A stretch of 64,000 bases of DNA from Medicago truncatula (lineage: Eukaryota > Streptophyta > Magnoliopsida > Fabales > Fabaceae). The translations under genes were made by a program, and so were the position numbers. Under the pieces are notes generated by a model. The model saw only the letters and a program-made list of their open reading frames with translations. It did no database searches and was not told where the DNA came from. The number at the start of each line of letters is the position of its first letter. The first letter of the stretch is position 1. Shown piece by piece: positions 1-10,783 of the stretch. The stretch is taken from contig NC_053044.1 of NCBI RefSeq assembly GCF_003473485.1, forward strand, positions 57,638,091 through 57,702,090, read 5' to 3'.

Positions 1-303
1 GCCGTGAAATTCTCTGATTGTGCTATCTGTTTAAGCGAATTCACCGCAGGAGATGAAATCCGAGTGTTGCCTCAGTGCGGCCATGGCTTTCATGTGTCTT
101 GTATTGATTTATGGCTCAGATCTCATTCATCATGTCCTTCCTGCCGTCAGATTCTGGTAGTTTCTAGATGCGATAAGTGCGGCGGGATTCCTCCTCCCGC
201 CACAACTACGACGGCCGGCTCCAGCTCTACGGCGGCACCGGCGCCAGATTGTGAAGGTAGATTAAAGGTAAGGGAGGATGATGAAAACAGATTCTTGCCA
301 TAG
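1..303 (+). CDS. ATL-type RING-H2 finger E3 ubiquitin ligase, 3' part
   Basis: The frame is open from base 1 to a TAG at 301-303, so only the last 100 residues are here; the start codon lies before the window. All eight RING-H2 ligands are visible at residues 7, 10, 26, 28, 31, 34, 45 and 48 of the fragment (Cys, Cys, Cys, His, His, Cys, Cys, Cys), with the Trp at 38 expected for E2 binding. This C-x2-C...C-x-H-x2-H...C-x2-C layout followed by a short Ser/Thr/Pro/Ala-rich tail is typical of the ATL family, membrane-anchored ligases whose N-terminal transmembrane segment would be upstream. ATL genes are usually intronless, which agrees with the uninterrupted frame. Family call is firm; the individual member (ATL8/ATL80-like) is a guess. 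Confidence 0.85.
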   Translation, partial: AVKFSDCAICLSEFTAGDEIRVLPQCGHGFHVSCIDLWLRSHSSCPSCRQILVVSRCDKCGGIPPPATTTTAGSSSTAAPAPDCEGRLKVREDDENRFLP

Positions 304-1457
304 ATTTCGAATTATATAAATAGTTCAAAATTAGAAAGTCCTTTTCATTTCTTTGTATGGTTCAAATCTGTATATATTAATTACAATTAATTAATGTTTA
401 TCAATTTATCATAAATTATTTAATTTAATGCGTAGGGTTAGGGTTATAATTAGAAGCTAGCTAGTATATCGTTGCATTCTAACTAAGCTCGGGATTGAAT
501 TCGGTTGTTAAATTGATAATATGATGATAGTAAAATAAGATCAATATCACAGCTTTCTTTCTTTTATATGATTGAATTTTTGTTTGGTCTGTCTTCATCG
601 AATGTGACTGAACTGAATGATGCCGTTGTATATTTTCAGCAAGCACTGCAGGGTCGTTGTTGAGAAAAGGGAAATTTAATTATATTGTTATTATATAAAG
701 TTTGTAAACTGTAATTGTATTGAAAAAGAAGAGGGAATAAGATTAGTGGATCGGTAACATGAATATTTAATTGGTGTACAGTGTAAAAAGGTTATATAAA
801 GTATGGGAATTGGATATCTATCCACCACCACAGTCAAGCAAAGCTATTTTGATTCTCTGATCGGAAAATATGAATTGCTCGCAAATTACAGCCATCCTAT
901 TACGGTGTTGTAGATTTGACCAATTTGATTTTGGTAAGATACTTCATGTTTTTGGTCTATTTCATTTCTAATTTAAATCAAAATACAGACCATTTAAAGG
1001 GTATCAAAATAAGATGATCAAGATCTTTTGACTAAACCCCTAAAGAAATCTTTAGATTAGGGATGTCAAAAAGATTCTTACCTATAGATAAAATCTATCA
1101 AAGATACCGGGCAAATACTTTAATATACAGATGTTATTTAGTAAAGGATGTCCTAAATTTAGAGAGTGACTTGGTAATTTAGGAAGATATTATTTTCTCA
1201 TAGTACCCTCGTCCTTTAAATCGGTGAAATATTAAACAAAACACTGATCATTTGTTAACCAAATCAATAGTAGATAGTAATTTTGCATTAAAAACAGTGA
1301 TTTTTCAATTTTTAAAAAAGTTGAATTCGCTGATTTTCAACATAATATTTGTATATTTAAGCGAGGAGTATGGAGGTTGTTTCAAAATAGAATGGTAACA
1401 AAAGACAACTTATGTAAGCATAGAGTTAGTGTGGTTTTATTTATGTGTATTTGGAAA
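304..1457. other. Intergenic, no gene seen
   Basis: AT-rich sequence downstream of the RING-H2 gene. It must contain that gene's 3' UTR and polyadenylation site, but no strong single signal stands out. No coding, RNA or repeat structure was recognised. Confidence 0.5.
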
Positions 1458-1650
1458 CGAAAATGTTACATGAACACCCTTTATTCCTACATCCCATTGT
1501 ACACCCTATGTATTAGGGATATTTTGGTAAGTTCATCTCACAACCACACTTTATCTTCTATTTGTGTGGGGTCCAGATTGCCACGTGTCAGAATATTGTA
1601 TGGGTGTAAAGGGTGTATTGCCACATGGGGTGGTACATGTATCATCACTC
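1458..1650 (+). mobile_element. Mutator-like MITE, 193-bp family, copy 1
   Basis: A 193-bp non-coding element closely similar to the reverse complement of 10418-10610. It is flanked by a perfect 9-bp target-site duplication, ATTTGGAAA at 1449-1457 and 1651-1659. Its ends form imperfect inverted repeats, near-terminal AATGTTACATGAACACCC against GATACATGTACCACCC read inward from the other end. A 9-bp TSD is characteristic of Mutator-like (MULE) transposons. Short open frames running through it are accidental. Confidence 0.8.
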
Positions 1651-1758
1651 ATTTGGAAATCTTGGAATAAGAAAATTTTAAAAAATAGAGTTGTCCGTGG
1701 AGGCTTTATTGGAGAAGGTAAAATTGGTGTCCTGGTGTTGGAACTAAATCAATCAACC

Positions 1759-1933
1759 AATCAAGTTGTTTGGGCTCTAAGAAGCTTCTTTCAAGGACGT
1801 ATCCGGGAAATATCGGGGTCGATTTTCAGGGAGAACAACACTTGGTCAGTGCGCATGTCTCTACGCATGAGCCGGATAAGTCGTCCACCATTAGTGGGTC
1901 GGAAACCGGTGCGAAAGCCAAAAAGAAAAAAAA
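1759..1933 (+). mobile_element. tRNA-derived SINE, family B, copy 1
   Basis: About 175 bp with an A-rich tail, flanked by a 13-bp duplication AAATCAATCAACC at 1746-1758 and 1934-1946. It matches 25528-25708. The head begins TTGTTTGGGCTC, and the middle part corresponds to the tRNA-like A and B boxes that are clearer in the other copy; here the B-box region has decayed. Non-coding, dispersed by LINE machinery in known SINEs. Confidence 0.75.
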
Positions 1934-1946
1934 AAATCAATCAACC

Positions 1947-3030
1947 CTTTTTTTTAATTCAAAAATTATATTTGTACAACCGTTATCGTATAAATTTTGA
2001 ACAATTTTTTTTTCTCATACTCACGTTGTGTTTTTTTTTTCTTCTTTCTATCTCTATTGTTTTTTATCAACAAAGAGAGAACAAAAAAATTGACCTAAAT
2101 TATCATAAAATAGATGTACAAATATTTCTTCTCTTTTTAATATGTCGCATCGGTCGTTGAATTTGCGGCCTTGTCTCCGTTTGACGGACAATGTTTAGGA
2201 TTTGCAGACAGTAGGTATTATCCGGGCTTTTGGCAGGTGGTATGTATCTTGTTTGGCTTTGAAATTTTATGGTTTGCTATCAGTAAAGTTGCATATAGTT
2301 GGTTATGAAGCTGCTGGTTTTTGCTTCAATGGATCATCCGTTTATGGTTAAATAACATAGGTATTCGGCAGCAACACTGAAAGTATAGTAAGTGTGATTT
2401 TTCTCTTTTATTTGAGTTTGAACCGAAACTCCAACTCCAATTATCCGTTAATTACTCAAACAAGCTAAGTTCCCCAACTCGTGTGTGTTGTCTACAAAAA
2501 ATTGTTGGATCCCTTCTCTTAAAAAAATTTAATGAATGGTTAATTATTAGATTTTTTTTTTCTTCTTTGCCACAACTTGAACTCTCTTAATTCAAACCAA
2601 TTAAACTATCCGTCCCTTCTCTGATTGGAGTATTAAACAAGTGAAATTGGGCAATGAAGTAGTTTGATCATAGTTAAGTAGTTAGTAGGAGGTAGTAGCT
2701 TGTTATTCGTTGAATGATTGGGATACTTTGTAGTGAGAGAATCGAGAATCTTCGGAATGTGCGAGGTGGTGGAAGTGTCCTATTAGAAGAATTAGAATAA
2801 GATCATAGATTAGTGATAGTATTACGGTGGAAATTGGGTGGAGGAGGGTGGACCGTTGCTGCTGGAAAAGGTGGGATAACCTGGACCTATCAAATTTATG
2901 TTACTGTTATCGTGCCGTCTAAAGTAAAGCATATATATTGGTATTGATTTGATGACAGTCATAAAATATATTAATGGATTATTATTTAATATTTTAAAAC
3001 CAACAAAATAAACACGTACTTATTAAGTAA
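1947..3030. other. Intergenic, pyrimidine-rich, no gene seen
   Basis: T-rich runs and unrecognised single-copy sequence. Around 2420-2620 the minus strand carries a short stretch resembling the body of SINE family C (motifs like GGTTTGAATTAAGAGAGTTCAAG), too decayed to delimit. No coding exon was supported. Confidence 0.35.
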
Positions 3031-3600
3031 TTTTTTTTTTTTTGACAAAAATAAACGATATTCATTCAAATTGATAAAGTACATTGATACAATACAAATT
3101 CAAATTCGCTAAAAATAAAAAGGATGAATCTGTGAACAAACTCACAACAACCATGTTAACAGCATGAAACGGCAAAGTACCATATGTCTACAAATATGAC
3201 TAATATGACTATATTCATGTCTCCGGAATACTCGTGTCTTTGAATCTGCAACGTTGACAACGCCAAAGTCATTGTCATTGATCGGATATGCACTTGCTCA
3301 AATCTAATCTTTCAACCTGAATCAAATACACCGCACTAAGACGGGAAATCAAAAACACACCGCACAAACACGGGAAATCAAAACAAACAAAGTCGTTCAT
3401 CGACGACGAAATCACAAAAACAAACGAAAGAAAACAGAAAATATGTGAAATCACTTATTCAATTAGGATAGAAGGAAAAACAATTCGGATGTGTGATTTT
3501 TTGATCAAATTTAACCTTAAATCACCCCTGCGAAAAGAAGAATAAGAAGAAAAGAGTGACGTCTAGAGTTTGAGAAGTAGAGAAGAGAGAAGAGAGAAAG
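3031..3600 (-). mobile_element. Poly-A-tailed retroposon of unknown family, copy 1
   Basis: Read on the minus strand this block is similar to 4392-4897 on the plus strand over most of its length: a pyrimidine-rich head, then TGTGATTTCGTCGTC, a middle part containing TCAATGACTTTGGCG-like sequence, and an end reading AATTTGAATGAATAT followed by a T-rich stretch and poly-A (the T-run at 3031-3043). The poly-A end and divergent 5' ends suggest retroposition. A short putative coding stretch is shared by both copies but broken here by a stop. Possible parents are a LINE 3' end or a processed cellular transcript. TSD is unclear (GTACTT near both ends). Confidence 0.5.
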
Positions 3601-3739
3601 GTACTTTTATCACTTTTGTTTCTATGGAAGCCAAATTAATTATTAGTGCTACAGTCTGTTCGAATAAAGTTTTTAAGAACTATCGTAGAAAAACAACATT
3701 TAAAAAATATGTGATTTTTTGTTACAGTATTTTAATATT

Positions 3740-4241
3740 GGGTTAAATATGTTTTTGGTTCCTATAAATATGTCAACTTTTCATTTTAGTCCCTCTAAAA
3801 TTTTCCTTCAACTTTTAGTCCCTATAAAATTTTCAATCACTACTTTTGGTCCCTATTTTTAATTTAATTTTTGTATTTTGTAATGAAATTGTGCATAAAT
3901 GTGTCAAATATTCTAAAAAAAAAATTCCTAAAAAAAATTAGATTTTTTTAACAAAACACAAATTAAATATGAATTTTTAACCATAAACAATATAAAAATT
4001 CATATTAAATTCATGTTTTGTTAAAAAATTCTTAATTTTTTTTGGAGTCATTCTTATAATATTTTGAATTTTTCTGAAAAATTTTATTAAATAATATGAA
4101 TTCTACATATGAGTTTACTTTAAAAGAGGGACCAAAAGTGAAGATTGAAAACTTTATAGGGACTAAAAGTTGAAGGAAAATTTTAGAAGGACTAAAACGA
4201 AAAGTTGACATATTTATAGGAACCAAAAACATATTTAACCC
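3740..4241 (+). mobile_element. Mutator-like MITE, GGTTAAATATG family
   Basis: A 502-bp palindromic element. Its left end GGGTTAAATATGTTTTTGGT is repeated in reverse complement at the right end, and the arms contain repeated phrases such as TTTTAGTCCCT. The flanks TTTAATATT (3731-3739) and TTCAATATT (4242-4250) agree at 8 of 9 positions, a Mutator-type 9-bp TSD. It has no transposase frame. Related copies are at 33115-33642 and 43885-44373. Confidence 0.75.
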
Positions 4242-4391
4242 TTCAATATTTTAAGTTTGTAAATAAGTAAATATACTTGCATAAATTAGCAGTGGTGTCT
4301 TACTGATTTTTTTATTTATTTATGTACTTAAAAACGGTTTGATTTTATTTTATGGGAAAAAAATCCAATTCCTAGATAATAAGATGTCCAT

Positions 4392-4897
4392 CACCTGACT
4401 TATGCTACTCTCTTTTCTCTTTCTCTCTTGTGAACCGTCATTAAAACCATAGTTTCTTCTCATTCATCCACTAAAGAGAGGTGATTTCTCTTTCCTTTTC
4501 ATTGAAATAATTAAGTGATTTTCACATCTATTTCGTTTTTTATTTTGTGATTTCGTCGTCTTCGTGCGACGTTGGTTTGTTCGACGTCTTTGTGCGATGT
4601 TGTTTGTTTTTCTTGTTTCTATCAGGTATTTGATCGGTTCAGATTGTGAGATCAGCTTCGATTCAGTGCAAATCCAATCAATGACTTTGGCGACATCCAT
4701 GTTGCAGATCCGGAGACATGATTATTACGAAGATTTAAATATAGTCATATGTGTAGGCATTTGTATTTTGTCGTTTTATACTATTAACATAGATGTTGTG
4801 AGCCTGTTTACAGATTCATCCTATTTGTTTTTAGCGAATTTGCACTCTATCAATTTGAATGAATGAATATCATTTATTTTGTAAAAAAAAATAAAAA
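4392..4897 (+). mobile_element. Poly-A-tailed retroposon of unknown family, copy 2
   Basis: About 506 bp ending in an A-rich tail, flanked by ATGTCCAT at 4384-4391 and 4898-4905, a short but exact duplication. It is the inverted relative of 3031-3600. An open frame of 100 codons (4564-4866) covers the conserved middle part; the equivalent frame in copy 1 has a stop, so its coding status is doubtful. The 3' end AATGAATATCATTTATTTTG plus A-run resembles the tails of plant L1-type LINEs, which is the likeliest source, but no reverse transcriptase remnant is visible. Confidence 0.5.
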
Positions 4898-4961
4898 ATG
4901 TCCATTCTCTTAGAAACTGCTTTTGTAATGATGAATGAGCTAGATATAAAAACCTAATAAA

Positions 4962-5090
4962 GTCATGTAAATGTAGCTCAGTTGGCAGCTACCAAGGACA
5001 ATATGTGCAGGGGTCGGGGTTCGAACCTCGGATTTTCCACTTCTCCACGCATAATGTGTGTGAATCTAACCACTAGACTACTTAATCAAA
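4962..5090 (+). mobile_element. tRNA-derived SINE, family A, copy 1
   Basis: 129 bp flanked by a 14-bp duplication AAAAACCTAATAAA (4948-4961, 5091-5104). It has a clear RNA polymerase III split promoter: A box in TGTAGCTCAGTTGGCAGC and B box in GGGGTTCGAACCTCGG, followed by a tRNA-unrelated tail containing CCACTAGACTACTTAAT and A-runs. No cloverleaf acceptor stem can be formed from its ends, so it is not a tRNA gene. Confidence 0.85.
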
Positions 5091-5186
5091 AAAAACCTAA
5101 TAAATTTTCTTTAAATAAATTTAAGTTGAATTAATTCTATCAGTATAAAATTTCATGTTTAAACGTGTAAATAATTTTACTTTATA

Positions 5187-5467
5187 CTCCCTCCGTCCCA
5201 AATTGTATGACGTTTTGGGCATTTCACACATATTAAGAAATGTAATTAATATTATGTGGGAAAGAGATATTATGAGTTGTTTTACAAAATTGTTCTCAAT
5301 AAATGATATGAGAAAGATAAATGAAGTAATTGAAAGAATAGAGGGTGATAAATAATTAAGGATATAATAGGAAAAGTAACATTTATTTTTCATCGGTATT
5401 GTAAAACGACATACAATTTCGGACAAATATTTTTTCTAAAGTGACATACAATCTGGGACGGAGGGAG
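5187..5467. mobile_element. Stowaway-like MITE with CTCCCTCCGTCCC termini
   Basis: 281 bp with long terminal inverted repeats: CTCCCTCCGTCCCAAATTGT on the left and its near-exact reverse complement on the right, flanked by TA on both sides. Ends of this type with a TA target are the signature of Stowaway (Tc1/mariner-related) MITEs in plants. Non-coding. Confidence 0.85.
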
Positions 5468-5606
5468 TAGTTTTTTTTTTTATTGCACTTTATAGTTAGA
5501 AAGTCTATAAATGAAAACAAACAAACAATGTCACAACTGCGTCCCTATTTCATTCATGCTTTAACATTGTGTCCCTAAATTTGATAACGTGTCTATTTAT
5601 ATTTTT

Positions 5607-5734
5607 GGTAAATGTTAACTTGTGCTCTTAAGGCACAAGATTAAAAATCAAATATAAAAATAATATATTGAAATGCGTGCATTAAATTTTTGAATTTCTT
5701 AACATGTGCCTTAAGGGATAAGTTAACACTACTC
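5607..5734. mobile_element. Mutator-like MITE, GTTAAC family, copy 1
   Basis: 128 bp bounded by a perfect 9-bp duplication TATATTTTT (5598-5606, 5735-5743). The arms are inverted: GGTAAATGTTAACTTGTGCT near the left end and CTTAAGGGATAAGTTAACAC near the right. The same arms occur in 26131-26313, 55127-55299 and 61632-61788. Confidence 0.75.
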
Positions 5735-5743
5735 TATATTTTT

Positions 5744-7742
5744 ATATCGTACACAACATTATAGCTCTTTGAATTGTATGCATAGACTTTTCATACATTT
5801 TTATTGTATATCGTATCACATCTTGAAACATTATTCTTCATTTCATTCATTGCTAATGCATACTATTAATGAAACTCAAATAAACATTAGTTTTTTCGTT
5901 GGCATGTATGCATGAGCCATAGAATCTTCAACCTTCTTATTGTGTGGATGGGATTCTCAAATATCATCATGGTCATGTGCATGGTGGTGGATTTTGAATA
6001 TGGACACGGCACTTTGACATATATGAGTCAAACAAAGATTTTAATTTGAAGGTTAATAGGACAATGTACTGAATATAGAAGACAACATGAGCGGCTAATG
6101 ATAGAAGCAAAAGTCAATCTCTAAAACCGAATATTCTGAGATGAAGTGGTTGTATTGTAGTATTTGAGTGCTACTACTACCTTCACCACCAAATCAAATG
6201 ACCAAACACACTAACTATCATTGTCGGTTTGACTTTTTAATGAAATCAAAATAAAATTTAGACACGCAATAATACAAGTAGTGCCTTTGTTTGTTTATGA
6301 TTTCTATTTAGGAGGTTTGGTTAATTTGTTTATGATACTTTCCAAAGCTACTTACAAGGCAGGAGGACACTTGTAAGAAATGTTTAGTTCCACATCTTAA
6401 TTACTAAATGCGAAAACAAGCATGCTTGTCACGTGTGATTGCATTACAATAACCTAGTTTTCACACTCATAGTAGTTTCATTCAGGTCAGATAATTTTGG
6501 CTGTACTTTTTAGGAAATGTTCAACTAATTGGTGGTACTAAAGAATTCTCCATTAAGAAAATGTGGTATACCATATATGGCAAGCGGTGGGTGTAAATTA
6601 ATACTCGAAGCAATCAAATTGAAGTTGTCCATATCAAAATCTAGTGATAGTAACGAGAAGTTGATAACATACTTAAACTGAATAATTAGAGAATTAGGGC
6701 GAATATATATAGTGATGTTACTAGTATTCTAAACAAGATCATTGAAATTAATAAGTTGCTTGACTTTGGCGTAAAGTGATTCCGTCTAAAGATTTATTTC
6801 TTGTCTTTACCTAACAGGAGAGTGGACACGATTTCGAATTCTATTAATGATAACCACTCAGTCACATTTTGTTACTTTTTTTGTGTTTAGTTTATTATCA
6901 TTATTTTATTTTAATCATAATCACCCATGTGTTCCTTAATTCCTTTTTATCTTAGTGTCTATAAGATATATAAAAGTATACGGCCTCTAATAGAAAACTA
7001 TACACTTTTAAAAGAAAAAGGAGAAAACAATTCAACCCACTACCACAATGAGCATCGTGTACCATATTCATATGGTAATGGTAAGTGCTTCATGTTACAA
7101 TGAAGGCTGTCTCTTTTGGGAGGCAAAAGGGTATGTCTGTCTCAATAAAAAAAAAAAGGGAGATTTTAATGTCTAGGTAAAATAAAACGTAAAATAAATA
7201 TTAGTAGTATAAAATTTAGATTATAAAAAAATTTCTTATATGGCAGTTATATATAAAAACAAAAAATTAATTAACATTTTTGGTACAGTATTTGTTATAT
7301 ATTATTATATTTTAATTTATTTGTTTTATTTTTATGCCTATTACATTGATTTGTAATTTATATATACAATCTAATATTTATTAAAATTATTTTAAATATT
7401 TTTTGAGAGGAATTTTAAATATTTTTCTAGAGTTTAGTTTTATAAATATTTTATTATGTTAGATGGATCATCAAGATAAAAAAATTGTTATCGATATAAA
7501 TGATTTTGCTGAGACGTATTTGGAAGTCTAAAGGATATATTGAATATGATATGTCTTTCCAATACCTAGTATCTATGAAATTCCTTGGAATCATTTGCAA
7601 GCACACTTTCAAAAACCAATGAGTTCCAATATGGATTGAACTAGTAATGAATAGCAAAGCATACATGGTTGTTTGTTTTTAATTCGTGTCAAAAATTTTG
7701 GTGAAAAAATGGGTCTTCTCTTTTACAAGATGCAAACTTCAT
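5744..7742. other. Intergenic, no gene seen
   Basis: AT-rich single-copy-looking DNA without supported exons on either strand. Short frames here have no recognisable protein character. Confidence 0.45.
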
Positions 7743-7825
7743 TCATGTGAGCTTAACTCAGTTGGTAAGCACGATGCATAATATATTTAAGATCCGGGGT
7801 TCAAACCTCGGCCACCACAAAAAAA
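7743..7825 (+). mobile_element. tRNA-derived SINE, family A, short copy
   Basis: Only about 83 bp, flanked by a 16-bp duplication AAGATGCAAACTTCAT (7727-7742, 7826-7841). It contains the A-box region AGCTTAACTCAGTTGGTAAGC and the B-box region CCGGGGTTCAAACCTCGG and then runs directly into poly-A, lacking the usual tRNA-unrelated tail of the other family A copies. It may be a short variant primed at an internal A-run. Confidence 0.8.
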
Positions 7826-8276
7826 AAGATGCAAACTTCATCCAATAATGAAAACCAAGGTCAATACAACGTCCACATTTTAAGTCTAGCATAAATAAAA
7901 TGACTACAAACCTTAAGTCAGTCGAACAACATCAACAAAATCATAAATTAGAACAACAAGAACATGTTGTAGTTGGAATCAATCGAATCTAGAATAAATC
8001 TTAACAGAACTCGAGCAAGTTACATGGTTTCAAAAATGGGTCTTGTTGGGGGAATGCAACAATGTCAAATATCTTCAGCAAAAACTTTGCCACCTATTGA
8101 GGACTTATCCTGCTTGAGGTAATTAATTTATGTAGTTACGTGCAGAGGATATCCGAGTCAAAATCAAACAATATGACGCATTTTAATCTCACGCTCTTCC
8201 TCTCCCATTGTCTTCCTCCTCCCTTTTTATCTTTTCCATTTCATGGTTTTTTGAAGCAACATTATCCCCTTTTCCT

Positions 8277-8278
<2 letters not shown>

Positions 8279-8318
<40 letters not shown>
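8279..8318 (+). repeat. (TC)n microsatellite
   Basis: About 20 uninterrupted TC units, followed shortly by a GTGCGCGCGCGTGCGCATG alternating purine-pyrimidine stretch at roughly 8331-8349. Candidate polymorphic marker. Confidence 0.95.
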
Positions 8319-8321
<3 letters not shown>

Positions 8322-8387
8322 GCCAGTAAGTGTGCGCGCGCGTGCGCATGTATACTTCGAGCAGGGCACTCAAAATCTCAGAGAAGT

Positions 8388-8789
8388 ACATGTCTAACGA
8401 CATTGACTAGCATTCTAATAATTATCAAGGAAGATACATTATCTATGCTAAAGTCAACATCTATGACATGTATGTACCATTAATGCGAGCAAAATTAGTG
8501 TTCTCTTGTACTGCAAACACCATTATCGTTGGACATAAGAACTCTCATGAAGGACTAGAAATGCCACAAACAGCCACATTACATGACTAACGACATTGAC
8601 TAGCATTCAAATAATTATCAAGGAAGATACATTATATATGCTAAAGTCGACATCTATGACATGTATATAACCATTAGTGCGAGCAAAATTAGTGTTCTCT
8701 TGTATGGTAATGGCCCTGCAATTACCATTGTCGCTAGACATATTATTAACTCTCGCGAAGGACTCAGAATGCCGCAAACAACCACATTT
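8388..8789 (+). repeat. Tandem duplication of a ~193-209-bp unit
   Basis: Unit 1 (8388-8580) and unit 2 (8581-8789) share the opening CTAACGACATTGACTAGCAT, the middle GCGAGCAAAATTAGTGTTCT and the end AAACA-CCACATT. Unit 2 carries an extra stretch of about 15 bases in its second half. No coding or element-like ends were recognised, so a simple local duplication is the most economical reading. Confidence 0.85.
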
Positions 8790-9069
8790 GAAAACTTGAT
8801 CATCAACTAAGTAGAGAAGAGAAACTTATAATATTAATTATATTAGTTGAGAAGAGAGAGTTAGAGAAATAAAAAATTATTTTATTTACCTAAATTAATC
8901 TGACATGTTTATTATATTGTATTTCATTATTACATTGGAAGAGTTCTCATGTTAATTATATCAGTTTAGAAGAGTGAATCAAAAGAAAAGTCAATAGAGT
9001 TTCTCTGTTTAAATAATTGCATTTAAAAATTCAATGAAAATTTTGGGTGACTATTATTTGCATAGTGAA

Positions 9070-9109
<40 letters not shown>

Positions 9110-9114
<5 letters not shown>

Positions 9115-9554
9115 GGTGTGTTTTAGCAACATTCACCTTAAGGTGTATTTAACAACTTTTTAGTTATATTTTTGTTAAAACACACCTTAATAAAAACTAG
9201 TAGGTGTATCCTAGCCAGGGCCGTCTTAACAAATTCATAGGTCCGGTTTTAATTTTATAAGGGATGCAAAAAAAAAATAAAATCTGGGCTCAAAAAAATA
9301 AATAAGTTATTTAAAAAATAAATAAAAATCACACTTTGGTGGGTCACACATGACCTCACACTCAACAAAAAATGACCACGCCACTAAAGCAAGCTATACA
9401 GATTGAATAAATTCGCTTTTAATAGATATATAATCATTATTTTCGTGTCTTACATATAAAAAAAAATAAAAAAATTGGGCCCCAAAACATTGGAGACCCG
9501 GTGTCGTCGCCTAACCTCGATGGGCTTTGGGACGGCCCTGATCCTAGCAAACCC
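9110..9554. mobile_element. (TA)n-associated MITE, copy interrupted by a hAT-like element
   Basis: The arms (9110-9215 and 9541-9554) match the element at 18128-18315 in phrases such as AAGGTGTGTTTTAGCAAC, TTTTTAGTTATA and CTAGCAAACCC. It lies between (TA)n runs at 9071-9109 and 9555-9568. The leftmost bases of the terminal repeat are missing. The right half is split by the insertion 9216-9540. Confidence 0.65.
9216..9540. mobile_element. Non-autonomous hAT-like element
   Basis: 325 bp with terminal inverted repeats CAGGGCCGTC and GACGGCCCTG and a perfect 8-bp duplication ATCCTAGC at 9208-9215 and 9541-9548. The 8-bp TSD and CAGGG start are hAT superfamily hallmarks. It interrupts an older MITE, giving a relative age order. 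No transposase frame. Confidence 0.85.
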
Positions 9555-9569
9555 ATATATATATATATG

Positions 9570-10408
9570 TATGTAATCTTTAACGAGTTAATTAACCTTA
9601 CGTGAATTAGTTCTTTGATATATTGATAAAAATATGCATTCCACCATCCTTGATAAACATTTTCATTGCCAAGTCAATTGCATTTGACCTGGTCCTGAAT
9701 GTGAGCAAGAAGTAGCACACAGTATATATGGGTGATCCATCAACATTCTTTAATTGTGCATAAATTAAGGCCATCAATTCAATCACGGCTATGAGATATT
9801 AAAAATCATCGATTTCATATTTGGTGTGTCAACTACCTTGATCTACAACTCTATGATCGTAGTGAGGAATCACAATCCAAAAAGAGAGAATGTTACGTTG
9901 TGGTAGAAATGGCATATACAAGAACATTTCCGCTAATAGAATAGTTTTTCAAAATTGCTCCATCATGTCAAATATGTTGAGCTCTTTCCCTTATGTGTTA
10001 ACGGTGAAGACTTACTTGGCAAGGCAATGGAAGGCATTTTCAAGGTCATTCTTCATTAATGATAATTTTGGTAATTTTATTCAACAATAGGGGTGTGTGA
10101 TTCCGAACTCGAGAATACCAAGCACTGAAAACTCTTACATTGCTGAGTTTGTTAACACTAGAGCTAGTGTTAATGCTACAACAATGGTCAAATGAAAAAA
10201 AAAAAAAAAAAGTCTTATCATCAAGGATGAGGATCTTGGATTCACTATTGAGTCGTGGATACTGGGACTTCGCTACCTTCCAGTCAAATTTCTTACTATC
10301 CTGGTTTTGAGGGTTTAAAATAATTCATATTTATGCATATGTTACTTTTATGTTTTCAATTTCAAATATTTTCATTTATATTTTCATTATTACCATACTA
10401 TATATAGT
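9570..10408. other. Intergenic, no gene seen
   Basis: Unrecognised sequence. A 66-codon frame at 9890-10090 has no family resemblance and no partner exons. Confidence 0.4.
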
Positions 10409-10417
10409 TTTTTAGAA

Positions 10418-10610
10418 GAGTGATGATACATGTACCACCCCATGTGGCAATACATTCTTTACACCCACATAAAATTCTGACATGTGGCAACCTGGACCCC
10501 ACACAAATAGAAGATAAAGTGTGGTTGTGAGATGAACTTACAAAAATATCTCTAATACATAGGGTGTACAATGGGGTGTAGGAATAAAGGGTGTTCATGT
10601 AACATTTTCC
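10418..10610 (-). mobile_element. Mutator-like MITE, 193-bp family, copy 2
   Basis: 193 bp, the same length as 1458-1650 and similar to it in reverse orientation. Flanked by a perfect 9-bp duplication TTTTTAGAA (10409-10417, 10611-10619). Confidence 0.8.
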
Positions 10611-10783
10611 TTTTTAGAATGTGTTATGTTAGATTTTTTTTATTATTATTAATAGTGTAAAAAATTATTTTGCACCCAAGAGTTTTTTATGTCCAATAAC
10701 CTAGCAGTTAAAAATTCATCTCATAGAAATTTTTTTAAGAAATATGAGGTTCCAACCTGATTTCTGTGTATCATCATTGTCTT

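Noticed and set aside
1377..2160. Overlapping open frames of 97 and 198 codons
   Set aside because: They run across a MITE and a SINE and through long T-runs; no protein family character.
4962..5045. tRNA gene suggested by A and B boxes
   Set aside because: No acceptor stem or anticodon arm can be paired; the unit has a 14-bp TSD and A-rich tail, so it is a SINE. The same holds for 7743, 52461 and 59585.
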